Notes under the pieces: generated by a model | Database searches by the model: none | What the model saw: only the letters and a program-made list of their open reading frames with translations | Told to the model about the DNA's origin: nothing | Shown: piece after piece, positions 12,701-24,842 of the stretch | Layout of the letters: every line of letters starts with the position of its first letter | How positions within the stretch are numbered: the stretch's first letter is position 1 | Origin: Zhengitettix transpicula | Taxonomy: Eukaryota > Arthropoda > Insecta > Orthoptera > Tetrigidae | Direction of reading: 5' to 3' | Assembly: GCA_037074705.1 (NCBI GenBank) | Contig: CM073595.1 | Location: 71,038,139-71,102,138 of the forward strand | Length of the DNA stretch: 64,000 nucleotides | Program-made: the position numbers and the translations under genes

Positions 12701-14250
12701 TAAATATCTTAAAAATATCCAATAGAAATCCCTTTTCCACATAAAACATTACATCTTGGTACATAAGACGTTTGAGGACCCCCTTAGGTTGTGGATGAAA
12801 TTAGTATGGCTCCTATGCAATTTTACAAACACCTACTTCTACAAGATTGTAGAGAGCTTAAATACACAAAAAGAGAAAATTTCGCTGACGAGAAATCTAC
12901 AAAATGAAGAGATAAATATTTTATCAAATATTTCCGGTGGTAGAAATCCTCAAAGGCAACGTAGTGGAACATACACCACTCGAAAATATTGTAATAAAAA
13001 ATACAGTAATTGCAGTATATTGCTCGAATGATAAAGGATGATTGAACCTGAGTGCCTTGATGTGGAAATAATATCAGGGGATAGAATACACAACACAGAT
13101 GATGTGTTTATTTATCCATTCATTAAGAAATTCATGAAAGTTCTGCGACAAAGTTTTAAGTATCTAAAATCGAATCTATTTGGCACCTGAAAAGCGAGCG
13201 ATTTTAAGGTAAGTCTGACACAAAAAAGAATTTATCGCCAATTTCCCCTTCCGTACCATCATTTAAACATCTCATTTGACTCTTACTTCTTTCCATTTCT
13301 TGATCTTCAATCGATTTAACCATCGTAAGGTTTCCCGTTCTCAGGTTGTACCAGAATTTGCTTTCGAAGTTGACGGCGGTGCTGCTCTTCCTGACGTCGC
13401 GCTGCAGTTTGCTGACCCGGGTGGTAATTAATACACCGTAACCATTAAATTTCAAGTCACAAACGTCCCTGGTTCTTAATGTGGCGACGAAGTTTCTGCC
13501 CGGGGAAACCCCAGCGAGTGAGGTTAATTACAGCGTCCCCGAACACGCAGCCTGGAATAACGACCCCATCTCTGCGAGGCTTCCTTTGCCAGTGTCGTGT
13601 TTCGTAATTCGATAGATAGATTTATATCCGCTCCCGTTACGTAGCGGACCAGCCAATTTATGGTCATCTGGGAAGTATTCGCTGTGTCCACTCGGATGGA
13701 ATGATGTACTTTGCCACACAGTGACAGGCGGTGTACTTCACCATCGTGACGGCCCACCCAGAGCTCATTACGAAGTCGCAAGAGATGTGTTCGATTTAAG
13801 AAGATTATTAGGGTTGTTTCATTATCTAAATCGTGGGAAGAGAAAAATATACAGTATGCATTTGATAAAGATGTCTGTTTGCGACCATTAAAAATATGAA
13901 GAACATTATTCTTGTTTATTATTGTTGTTGTAAAGTGTATTTCAAACCTGAAGTGACTCATGTAATTGGATCATCGCCCTCGTTAATTTACAAGTGACTT
14001 AAATCTTTATTTTTCGATAATCACCGTCAACATCATCACGTCAATCTAATAGTAGCAGGGAAGAGTTTAATTGTATATTCTGAATTTGTACTTAACGGTA
14101 TAGACTGATACATCTTACAGAATGTCTGAAAGATTCTGTAAAGCGAAATATCGCATTCCTGGAGAGACGCGAAACCGTCCTCGTCTCAGTAATAATACAC
14201 AAATTTTATCTCGGTCCCAGCAAGTTAGACGCATCTGTTGAGTGTGTTTA

Positions 14251-14268
14251 GTGTTGAATATTCAACAC
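14251..14268. other. Perfect 18-bp palindrome
   Basis: GTGTTGAATATTCAACAC, self-complementary over its whole length, within a patch of more even base composition. Could be a dimeric factor site or chance. Confidence 0.6.
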
Positions 14269-16023
14269 AACATTTGAGTTTTATGACTGCCGCGTAGCGC
14301 GTCTGTGTATTGAAACAGGCGAGACAGAGCTCGGTTTTGTGGCCGGGGAACGTTAAATAACGCAAAGCTAATACAAAATTCTGCCAAATTCAGATATTTC
14401 GAACATTTATAACTCTTGATAGGTAATTATCATCAAAAAAGTCTGAAACAGAGTCGATATAATAAAATATTAATATTTGGTTAAGAAATATTTTGTCTCT
14501 ATTTTTAATAAATAAAAATCTAATTTGCATTGTTCATACAATTTCACTTTTGGCAGATAAATAATTGAGGTATCCCGGGTAGAATTTCGACTAAACGGCA
14601 TATTTCATGTCATAATATTCTAGCACCTGTGTTGCGGGTTTGTATTTGTCGCATCATTTCTTTGAAAAACGCTGTCAAGTTTACAGTTTGAAACTCGGAA
14701 TCGTTGTAGCAATTTATTAATCCTATTGAATTTGTTGGTATATATAAAAAAACATGAAATCATTGAGCCCCTCGTCTGTTTCCAATAGTTGAATAATTAT
14801 ACTATTGACAAGAAAATTAATAAGCCTTTATTATTTCCGTCTGCGAAAAGTGTGTGGTTATTTTTCTAAGATATATTTAACAGACCATTAACAAATTTTT
14901 ATATTCAAGAACAAAACATAAAAATAAATTTAGAGAGATCGACTTGTGTAACCGAGGCATAATAAGGGCGATTCGTTTTTTAGCTTTCTAGCTTTAAGTT
15001 AGTATGACACTTAACAAATATTCCAGTAAGAGGACGCGACCAAATAAATAAATTTCAATCTCATGAGGAATGAAATATGGTAATAGAAAATTCCCGCCAG
15101 CGTTTTATTCCTATGACGATAGGCAAAGATTGCTTCAATTTACATCGCAATAAAAGTTCTTTATTCTGAAGATGGTTGACGTCGAGAAATTTGGGTTCAG
15201 GCCAAGTACCGTTGTTTTCACGATATTTGGCACGTACTACGAAAAATCAAAAACTTGGCAGCAACTTGGGGAACAATACGTCACGCTCAGGCTTACGTAA
15301 AATATTGTTCATAATTTTCGCGCTGTAATTCATGGCAAAAAGAGCTGCATTGTCATTTGTGATTAATGTAAAATTACGCCCGGAAGTATAAAACTGAAGA
15401 CTAGTGAGTAATCAACGATGATTTTATTATTATCAACTTTCCCATTTATCTGACGTGAAAGGAACCATCCAATATTAAAATTATTAATATTAAATGGTTA
15501 CCCTTTGTCCTTGGCTTAATAAACTGTGACACTCAAGCAAAATATGATAAAATTCCCGATTTCAGGTGAAATAAATTATACAATAACGAATTTTGTTATT
15601 TGTATACCCACCAGGTTTTTAATCACACAGACTTGCTAATACAAGTCCACTAGGTAATCATTGAAATAATTTTTCTTCTGAACTTCCCATAAATAAAACA
15701 CTGAATTGTATATGCCTCGGGTTACAATTCATTTTTAAATTCACTGTGTTTATTCTTTACTAAAATACAATTGATAAATTTGGTGCAGAATTTACCGTTA
15801 ATTCATTACACTATTCAGAATCGAACGGTGATTTTGAAAAATACGGAATGTATGTAATAGTTAGTGTGGTTATGTGACGAAAAAATATGATCCGGAGACA
15901 AATTTCACACAGATTTTGAAAATCGAGGACGTTTTACGCATTTCTGTAACGTGAAATTATTGTGTATTATTCTAACTAACGTTTTGTATTTAGAAAAGTT
16001 ATTTTCTTGTATAAAAACAACAA

Positions 16024-16040
16024 ATATATATATATATATA
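16024..16040. repeat. (TA)n microsatellite
   Basis: Uninterrupted alternating T and A. Confidence 0.85.
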
Positions 16041-17040
16041 AATATATTTGCCTGTTTCTTGAGATCCGACGGACAAAATTCCCCGTGAAAATCATAAAGG
16101 TGAGACGGTAAGACAATTTCTAAGCTTTACCAGAACACACACACTGTGGCGTCTAATAGACTGAAACAACGCAGACCGTCGTTAAAAGAAAGCAATAAAC
16201 GTCTAGTGTACGATACTCGGGTCGTTCGTTTCCCTCTGGTTGGCCATTAGCAGCGCTCCAATGGATCTCGAAATGGTGGGAAAAACTATCCGTATGTAGA
16301 CCTGTGTCGCACATTTCAAATATCGCAATATTTACAGTCGAATAAACACATTAATTTTATTTACAATATTCATAAATGATTCCGTAATTCGTTGTATAAA
16401 TAGGGAACATACTATGGTGATTAAGGCGTCAAGAACTAAAGTTTGGAAAATAGTATTCTGAGAAAATCCCAAAATAATCTATCTAATCACAAAATTATAG
16501 GACGTTCTAATCGTAAATGGGAAACAAACTATTTTATTTTCTTAAAAATAAACCAATTATTTTTTATGATTCATTTCTTAATCATTTCTTAATATATACT
16601 TGAAAACTAAGACTAGATTCAATATTTGTTCCAAGTCTTTTAACTTTATGAAGTAAAATAATTTCCCATGCATTACGATTTTGTACCTTGTTGAAGACAA
16701 CACTCTTAGAATACTTTCAGATATTCTCTGACTACCCTGTATATATTAAAGAGTAGTGCCAGTTCACGCTTCTAGCTGATCGCATATTTTTCATAACATT
16801 ACATATTTTCCGGACGAATCAATTATTTCAACACTCTACGGGTCAGTATTTAATAACGACTAACTTAGGATACCTGGAACGTTTCTTCACAAAACACTAT
16901 GACAAATTACTGGGCCGCCGCACTTTTTTCTGGTCTTTAAAATAACGAAATCGCCTCCATCACCGGTTTCTACACCTCATTTTACTAATAATGAAACGAT
17001 TGTTAAGCGTTGATATAATGTGTTATTTTTTCTTGTCCAG

Positions 17041-17367
17041 GCGCGGAGGGGCAGGCGGCGGACTCGCGAGGTCCGCGTTTCAGCGTGGAGCCTCCGTCGC
17101 GACTTTTGTTCGCGAACTCGTCGGGCGCGCGTCTGGACTGCGCCGCCCACGGAGCGCCGCCCCCGCGCGTGCAGTGGCTGCTCGCCTCCGACGGGTCCCC
17201 CGTGTCCTCGGTGCCCGGCGCCCGCAGCGTCCTGGCCAACGGCAGCCTGCTCTTCCCGCCCTTCCGTGGTGAGCACTTCCGGCCGGACGTGCACAGCACT
17301 TCCTACCGTTGCTCCGCCTCCAACTCCGCCGGCCGCATCGTCTCGCCCGACGTCCTCGTCAGGGCAG
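17041..17367 (+). CDS. Dscam: Dscam-family exon encoding Ig domain 1
   Basis: Internal coding exon of a Down syndrome cell adhesion molecule family gene, an Ig-superfamily homophilic receptor acting at the neuronal (and, for Dscam1, haemocyte) surface. It starts after a pyrimidine-rich acceptor (TTTTTTCTTGTCCAG) and ends at a strong donor (CAG|GTACGT). It has 327 bases, 108 whole codons, and phase 1 at both ends. Seen in the 108 residues: the N-terminal strand motif PRFSVEPPSRLLFANSSG, the Ig cysteines Cys33 and Cys90, core Trp45, the YxC motif Tyr88-Arg-Cys90, the Dscam-typical VPGARSVLANGSLLFPPF segment, and the DVHSTSYRC strand. N-glycosylation sequons lie at Asn25 (NSS) and Asn66 (NGS). 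The order and spacing match the first Ig domain of insect Dscams. The paralogue is not resolved. The exon is strikingly G+C- and CpG-rich against its surroundings. The upstream exon carrying the signal peptide is not identified, so this is a partial gene. Confidence 0.93.
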
Positions 17368-17855
17368 GTACGTACCTAAACATTTTTCTCAGAGGAACTT
17401 TCACGGAGATACGTTCCAGTCACTTCTTGTGTCTCCAAGTATCATACTCAACTGAAACATGTTCGGTTATTTCATTTAATAATGATACCCTGCTCACTCA
17501 GAGGAAGATAAGGACTTAATTCATTCTAAATTAACGTGGTGTATTTTAGATGTAATAATTGGAATCTGTCTTGACGCTCGAATGCAGCCTGAATACGCAG
17601 TCGTATAATTCTATAAAATATTGTCGGACACTTTCTGGAAGTTACGGTTATGATATTCCTTAACCAAGGCTTCAACAGCGGTCAGTACAGCTGTATTTCT
17701 AGATTGAGTTCAGTACAGTCAACCTTCACCAAATTATGCAAAATATTTTTAACTGCATCGAAGTAGTATAATAATAGATACAACTGCCTTCATATATTCA
17801 TTAATAATGTTTATAATTTAAGATAGAAACATTTGAATGTCTTGTGAGAATTCTT

Positions 17856-17870
17856 TGTGTGTGTGTGTGT
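17856..17870. repeat. (TG)n microsatellite
   Basis: Seven TG units, shortly after the Ig1 exon donor region. Confidence 0.85.
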
Positions 17871-18110
17871 ACTTCCACATGTATTTTTTTCCAGTGATAG
17901 ACTTATTTACCTTTAAATAATGATTTGTTAATATGAATTGTAAGCAAGCTCTGTAAATATTAACCTGTACTCTTAGTAACGTTAAGACCGTTATCTGTGT
18001 TCAAGACTATTAATTAATCTGTGATTAATATATACAGTATTCTAAGTTGTAATGTACAGAAAAGAGTTTGAGTTACAGGCTAGCATACTATAAATATCCA
18101 GTAACTATTC

Positions 18111-18295
18111 GTAATTTCTTAATAATTTTTTCGCGGTTAAGCACCAGGTTCAGATTTCTCGATGTTGACGTTTCTGCGGTCATTGTCTACCGCTATCATA
18201 GTCTGAAGACAAACGGTAGAGAATGACCGCAGAAACGTCAATATCGAGAAATCTGAACCTGGTGCTTAAACGCGAAAAAATGGTTAATAATTTAC
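18111..18295. repeat. Foldback element carrying hammerhead-like core
   Basis: Near-perfect inverted repeat. The left arm at about 18111-18192 and the right arm at about 18214-18295 match over roughly 80 bases (for example GCACCAGGTTCAGATTTCTC at 18141-18160 against its complement near 18247-18266), with a loop of about 21 bases. The right arm and loop contain CTGAAGA (18203-18209), a CGGT/ACCG stem, and GAAACGTC (18232-18239). The left arm carries GAAACGTC on the opposite strand. Consistent with a head-to-head pair of ribozyme-bearing repeat units or a foldback MITE. Such a perfect stem implies recent origin or gene conversion. Confidence 0.8.
18203..18239 (+). ncRNA. Hammerhead-ribozyme-like core in foldback
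   Basis: Both conserved boxes are intact: CTGAAGA (fits CTGANGA) and GAAACGTC. Between them CGGT (18214-18217) can pair with ACCG (18226-18229) around an eight-base loop. The stem does not abut the cores as tightly as in canonical hammerheads, and the left arm offers a competing fold, so activity is doubtful. Confidence 0.35.
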
Positions 18296-18450
18296 ACCGA
18301 TAAAGCTTACATTCATGAACTCGTAATTTCATTTATGACGCATCCTATTTTCTCAACTGAGGACTAATGGATTTAATATAAACAATAAAGCAAAAAAGTA
18401 TTTTAACAACATTCAGTTTGCTTGGCTAACCCAATGTATTCCACCAGATG

Positions 18451-18780
18451 GGAGTCTAATCCGGAGTTATGGATGTTACTGATTTTAATTGACATTCAAC
18501 TTGCCGTTTAACCCCCAGGGGCGTGGGTGGACGGGGGTGGAAATTTTCAAACATTTTAAACAGCCGATATTTTCATCGAATAAATGTTTTTCGGGGTCAA
18601 TGAAATTCATATTATTTCTCTAGATGTTGCCTGTGTAAAATTTCAACCACTTGCGGCTTGGCCGAAGCATTAAATAAAAATTACGCGAAAACTACCAAGA
18701 TTGGGGTCGAATCCGCGGGGTTCGCTGAGGTTAATTATGACAACCCTGGAAACGCCGGACATACAGCTAGTATATAATAA
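18451..18780 (+). repeat. Retroposon-like family copy with internal duplication
   Basis: The segment opens with a partial 3' block (GGAGTCTAATCCGGAGTTAT), then restarts at a GGGGCGTGGGTGGA block and runs to the CAGCTAGTATATAATAAA terminus. The junction (GACATTCAACTTGCCGTTTAA) is the same novel junction seen at about 38106-38125, so both loci share a composite two-unit structure. Confidence 0.8.
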
Positions 18781-20270
18781 ATTATGGTCTCCTTAGAAGA
18801 TTTCAACCTGGCCTCTCGAACTTAATTTATCGTGTTTATGCATAATTTATTTCACGTACATGTAATAACTGTTTCACGAGAAGCGTTATTTATACTCTGT
18901 TTCAGTATACGTACTACACGCTGTTTTTAATTAGATATTTTTGCCCCACACGTGCCAGCACCTTGTTGGGGGACCTGAACGAATAATCCTAGTTGAACCT
19001 GTGAATTGTGAGACATTTCTTCGTATTACTTGCCAATGCTGCGTGGAAACGTCTTCTAGTTCTAACAGTTCTTCCCTGAAACTATTATTCTGAACTACCG
19101 CCTCTTGTAAAAGTGTCTTCTGTTCTCTCCCATACGCATTCAGTAAAAAAGTTGAAACGATTCCGAGAGCTAAGAGCCTCGTATCTCTGGAACGGAACTG
19201 AATGCAGAAGTACAGACGTATAGAAGTTCGATGCATGTAAGTTTCATTCGCAAGACAAACATCTCTTGCAAAACCGCATAATTTTTTTGCTTTGGCGAAC
19301 TTGTAAATTCCTGTCGGTTTTTAACGTTACACGTTGGATCCGTACATCCGGCAAACATTTTCCGTTTCATTTAATCGGACAAAAGAGAATCTTAAATACT
19401 CGCTTTTAACCTTTCACAAAAGTAAAAAGAGAATCCGGCAAAGCTATTCAATTAAATAAATTATAAATAACTTTAAAAAGTTTTTTAAATTAAATACCCA
19501 CACACTGTTTACTAACCAGCTGCTATTTAATGAAAACCGCGTTTTTAACGTGAAAACTGTTTTTAAAGTTCCTGATGGCTACAGCCGAATCCAACAACAA
19601 AAGTTAACGTCCATTTTATTTCTTAATCATATTTTTGGATCTCCACTGAGCTTGCGAATGTCACAATGCCGTCAGTATTATTTACAATACATGAAAAGCT
19701 TGAAATTTATTTCTGAAATAATATTTGAAATATTCGACGGAACCGGAAGTGGAACCCTTGACCTCTACGTAGCACTCAGGTGTTCTACCGTCTGAGAGTC
19801 CTTCATTCTCTAGCTACTAACATATTTTAAAGATCTATATTTTATTTATTACGTCGTTATGTGCACTTTGGTGAAATTGTTTTGTAGATAATTTGCAACA
19901 GTCTAAGGAAATTTCACAATTTAATATGTAGGCATGGAGAACTGTTTAGGTGATAACCACGTTCATTTCATGAACGATAGCTTAATATGAAGCTGTTAAA
20001 ACCACGGATCATGTATTTCATGACACGTGTAGTTGGAACTTGAAACAATTTGTATATTCCAAAGTAAAGTTTAAACAAGCTACAAAGTTTAATCTTAATA
20101 GACTGTTACAGTTCGCAGATAAATTGCAGCATTTATCGACATTATCTATCCGCCAGGAAATTATTCAAACTCCTGAGAGCTATTTAATTTCAGTGTGAGC
20201 CATGAAACCAGATAGGGAGATGCAACGGTGTATTTAAAGGCAGTCTGGTTTGAGTCATTGCCTTTCACGA
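18781..20270. other. Non-coding intron sequence
   Basis: No gene recognised. The minus-strand frames around 18931-19370 overlap each other and lack domains. Confidence 0.45.
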
Positions 20271-20429
20271 ATGCCATCGTTCGCTCTTGAAGACAACGGA
20301 AGCGATGATGTCATCAAGAGCTTCCCACACGTGCTCGATGAGCTTGGGGAGGGGCTCGTGCCTTCTGCTGGAGCAGCTCGTCAGAGGACATCCAGGATCA
20401 GCGAGTGGTCACAAACTAGAGCTTTCTAA
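20271..20429 (+). CDS. Doubtful short ORF in G+C-rich patch
   Basis: 52 codons from ATG to TAA, closed upstream by an in-frame TAA near 20235. Codon choice in this frame (GTC ATC AAG AGC TTC, CTC GAT GAG CTT) is unlike the A+T-rich surroundings and looks more coding-like than the other five frames. The product contains VIKSFPHVLDELGEGL. No domain or family recognised. The opposite strand reads PKLIEHVWEAL, faintly like the IEHVW motif of Tc1/mariner transposases, so the patch may instead be a transposon fossil. Low confidence that it is a gene. Confidence 0.15.
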   Translation: MPSFALEDNGSDDVIKSFPHVLDELGEGLVPSAGAARQRTSRISEWSQTRAF

Positions 20430-20550
20430 TATCAACACATTCAAATCTGTGATTCAGCAAATCATTCAAACCTGTTTTGTGACATGAAATTCGACCAAAT
20501 TTATACACTATGTTGAGAAATAGGAAGTCATTGTAATGACTAATGCATTA

Positions 20551-20755
20551 TCTAATAATCTTCTAATAAATATAATGTGTGTATGTACGTGTGTGTATGT
20601 CCCGCATACACCCGTGAAGGAAATATCACTAAATTTCTTACACGTGTGCCTTGCGACCAGGAAACAAACACCGTGGACGAGTGTGGAAATTTTCAAACAT
20701 GCTCAAACGGCTGATATTTCCGTCGGATAAATATTTTTCTCAGTCAATTTGATAC
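20551..20755 (+). repeat. Retroposon-like family copy, 5' part
   Basis: Begins with the family start CTTCTAATAAATATAATGTG, continues through the GCGACCAGGAAACAAACACC and CGTCGGATAAATATTTTTCT blocks, then stops. The 3' half is missing and a small internal segment (GGTAAGAC...GGGGCGG) is deleted. Confidence 0.8.
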
Positions 20756-23284
20756 TGTTCAAGTTCCAAATGTATTTGTTTCGTATCTCAATATTTGGCA
20801 CAGCCAAAATAGCACATTGAAACGATTTAAATTAAATAAAAATCACTCCTTATAAGGATCAGTTTCCTACGTAAACTTCATGTTATTCTCAAAGCCCCTT
20901 CTCCCTGTTCCCGCTAAAGTTATATCATAATTATTGTCATATCGTGTCTCATATCCTCGTCACAAATAAAGCTTTTAATAACAAGCCTGTAATTAATCGT
21001 TATCGGTGAAATATATTTAGTATTTTTAATTCCCTGTGATTTAGTTTAATCATAGTTTTTCAGGTATAACTCTGAATTATTTTCTGTGGCCTCCTTTTTA
21101 TTAATACCCTGTGTATCGATTTTCCAATTCAAAGTACTTAAACGTTCGGTCAAGCAGTTTTATATGTAAAGTCTTATTATCCACTGTTTACGATGCAATT
21201 AAGAGAAGCCAGCACAACGCCCGAGCTTCAATGATCTCGAAATTTAATTTTAATTGAAAGTGCTGGCACAGGTAGGACCGAAAATTATTTCCCGTTATAC
21301 CGGCCGCTCCCGGTGTTAGTAAAAGTGCAACATTGGTCGTTCGAAATATTGGCCACCGAAACATAAAATTAATTGAAAGGCGAAGCGCGACGCGGCGTGG
21401 TGCGGATGCTGTGTGATCGATGCTCCGATGGCCCTTGAGTGGAGCAGAGGCAAGTTTGACGTGGCAATTTCTGTGCCAGGACTCCATTCAAAAGCTTCTT
21501 CCTCCAGCCGAATATTCCGTTCCATTTGCATCGCCCGTTCATTTACTGCAGACGGGGAAATAACTACGAGTTAGTAGAAGTTATAGGAGTTAGAGAACTT
21601 AATGACGATGGAAACTTTTTCTAAGAATATTTCAAGTTTTCGGACTTCTATGTAGGGCATTTCAAACGTAGACTTATGATTTAAATTACGATTAATGCTG
21701 GAGCCTGATAAATTAAAGCCGAACGACTTGACTCGGATGAACTGAATTAGTTCGTAGTTTTATTAGAACTGCGTGTCTTCCTTTTCAAGACAAATAACCT
21801 ATTTTAATCAGTTGATAGACTTTTAAACTACGATATCCGTTGTCAAATTTCTGTGTGTTTCACCCGTAATCAATTACCACTGTCAGGTCTAACTGAAGCA
21901 AAATCTGGATTAAAAAATATTATTTCCAAATTAGACAGAATATAATAGCTGATTCAATATTTATTTTTCTTTTGTTTTAATAACAATTTTATTTACATAA
22001 ATATGTATTTTTAGCCCAGTTCATATTTAAATTAATCACTACTTAAATCTGTGCGTTTTATGTACTGGCAATTGATTTGGTGTTCTTAATTCCTCGTCAC
22101 GTGCATGCATAGCTTGGTATCAATGGGAAAATATAGAGGTAAAATTATTTTAACGCCCTCTAGAAAAATAACCATGGAGATTCTTGAGCTTCAATCCAAG
22201 TATTTTACATTCATAGCCATTCTTTAGCTCCAAAATCTGTAGAACAGTAAATAACCCCCCTTCTAAGTTTAGTATCAATGATTCCGAAGTTATTGTTCTT
22301 CACTGTGATCCTTCACAAGCACGAGACTTAGGACAGCGACTCTTCTCCCTCAATGGATCCCTCTTCGCAATGTCTCATTTCATTAATTATCCTGTAAAAC
22401 TAAGGTCCTGGGCACAGTGAAATAATATAACGCTATTACAGAAAATTGGAGTGAATAGAATCGTAAAGTCATTCTCATCACATAGGAAACTCTGGTTGGT
22501 AGACAATGTTTTTTTCATTTAGCATGGAGGAAACTGAATTGTCATTTACTGTTCCAATAAATCATCAAGTGTCAGAAGACAAATTATTTTCCGTTCAATT
22601 GTATATAAATAACATATTATAAACGAAGATTCGTGTTCTCGGAGCAAGCAGCACTTCCCATAAATCCTTCATTTTTTTTAAAAAAAAATGAATAAATATT
22701 GAAATCTATTCGCATGAATATAAAATTCCTTTATTAAGTATTTTTTCCTTTTTTCAAAGTATTTCGTTGTCACGTAAATTTATTTTGCGAGAAATAAATC
22801 AATTTCTTGGTCTGTGCGGATTAGACTGATTTGATTTATACAGTTTCATTGTTCTCTACCCGAAAATTGGAGAAGTTCCTGTTAAAACGGATCCAGAAAA
22901 TTATTATTCATTCAATACATCTCAAAGCAAGTTGAGAAAGAAATCGCGTTGTGATTAGTAGAAATGCCAAGAAAAATTATAATATTCCATCTCTTTACTT
23001 TAATAACGAATATGACGTCAAATTCTTTATAACAAACGTAAAATTAGAAATAAAATATTCAATCAAATTGAAGTAAAATGAAGTAAAACATATAGATTTA
23101 AATAAAGTTTCTGAAATAAATCGTTTATTCTCTGATAAAGTGGCGTTTTCAAAATCAAAACTGTGGTATTTATTAAAAATGATTCCTACACTGTTAATAT
23201 TAAAGCCAAAATCTCAACAAAATATATGATCTCTTATTGAAGGAATTTGGTGCATCTGTACTTAACCTTGGTTTACTCATCATT

Positions 23285-23320
23285 CTGCTAGAGAAAGACG
23301 CAAATTGGCATCGAAACATC
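23285..23320 (+). ncRNA. Degenerate hammerhead-like relic
   Basis: CTGCTAGA resembles a mutated CTGANGA box. GACGC (23297-23301) pairs with GCATC (23307-23311) with one mismatch. GAAACATC follows (23313-23320), one base from GAAACGTC. Reported because it repeats the layout of the better copies; clearly inactive. Confidence 0.25.
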
Positions 23321-24829
23321 CATAAATAAGTCTAATTTTACTTTTCTCAAATTAAAGTTGGAATATAAAAATGTAATTTATAAAATAAAATGTGTAGATT
23401 GTAAGAAATTGTACAGAGGATACGAAAAAGGATTTACCATCAGGTGAGCAACCTAAAGGGCGACACGAAAACGAATACTGCTATCTCTTCGCATTTAAGA
23501 AAAAGTATGCACGTAGCAAATTGAAAAAAAAAAGGCCAAATTTTGCATGCTGAAAAGTAATGTATTATAAGGAAGGTCATTGAATGAGGCCCTTTAATAA
23601 GAGAAACGTTGTTGGGATCGTTGTAACAGTATCTGCTGATGTTCGTAATTCGCTCTTATTGAAATTCCTGCTACATTGGGCAAACCAAGAGGTCAGTAAA
23701 TACACGAATAAAAATGTAAAATGAATTAGAATTAATGCTGTTATGTTATGTTTATTTTTGAAGTGCCTCAAACTGGTCACTAGATGAGATTCAGTTTTGT
23801 AAGTAATTTGAAAGTATTAAAGAAAAATAATGTTGTAATAAAGGAATGTGTCGTCCAATAATAATGAAAAATAAATGTAAATAAATATGTATATATGTCA
23901 TGTAAACTTATTATATGTGAACAGACTGAGTATGAAATCAATGTTGGAATAAGACGTTAAGTTATAATCTCAAAGGTACGATTCTGAATCCACGAGAAAG
24001 ATTGTGTGTGTTTCGTGAATATATGAATTGTTAATTTCTTGCTATTGGCCGAAAGCTTCTTATTTAAACTGTGACGTGACGAGTATAAAATCAAATCTGA
24101 GGACTCACAGGCGAACTAATTAAATCCTTTATCCATTACACGAGCCTCAGAAACAGTATAATAATAATATACATTAAAGTTGGTCTGAAAATTAAGGTTG
24201 TATAATTAATCATGAAGTGAATTTACTTTTCAGCAGTGTATGTAGTTTTAATTTCGTAAGGAACGATAAAAAGTTAATTTAAATTAGTAGTCATCCAACA
24301 TCATAACATAATTGCTTCATAATATTTTTCATAAATCATATATGAAGGCGCTACTACGTTATAATGTGCTAATGAAAAAATTTATATAGACAATAATCAT
24401 ATACAAATTTAATTTGTTTTGTTATTAAATAGTATACTGATTTAAATTACTAGGATCATTTAAACAAACCATGTTTTGTAATCCAGGATTTTTTTAACAT
24501 ATTATGCGTGATTTGTGAATATTTACATATTGATTTTAGAAGTCTATTAACTTGTCGATTTAGTTCTCTCACAATAGTCATGTCATGACGATTCACTATA
24601 TTGTCTGTTTTTGCCAGATTCGCTTCGCGCCTGTCTCAACATTGGACATATTCCAGAATGCATAAATCATTTAAACAACTTACTTGTGCCGTATAAAGAG
24701 AAAACCTCATCATGAAATACGACACAAAGCTGCGCATCGTTTTATTGGCCATTATGCGCAATCTGAAAGAGAGATAAAAACATTGCCCACGTCTTGTTTG
24801 AGCAAGATGGTTTGAACAACTGTTTCTCT

Positions 24830-24842
24830 CCCCCCCCCCCCC
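24830..24842. repeat. Poly-C homopolymer
   Basis: Thirteen consecutive C, followed by CATGG. Its exact length is liable to sequencing error. Confidence 0.8.

Larger units (their letters stand above)
9757..17040. other. Non-coding DNA upstream of Ig1 exon
   Basis: No exon recognised. More even composition occurs at about 9770-10010, 11900-12130, 13330-13800 and 14100-14360. The longest open frame in the window (13524-13961, minus, 145 codons) lies here but has no recognisable domain. A perfect 18-bp palindrome sits at 14251-14268 and a (TA)n tract at 16024-16040. The signal-peptide exon of the Dscam gene could be hidden here but was not found. Confidence 0.45.

Noticed and set aside
16977..17379. 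Minus-strand and alternative-frame ORFs over the Ig1 exon
   Set aside because: They are shadows of the G+C-rich Dscam exon. Only the frame with the Ig cysteines and flanking splice sites is supported.
18700..18720. GGGTCGAATCC as a tRNA B box
   Set aside because: It lies in the internal block of the dispersed repeat with no A box or cloverleaf potential at the right spacing.
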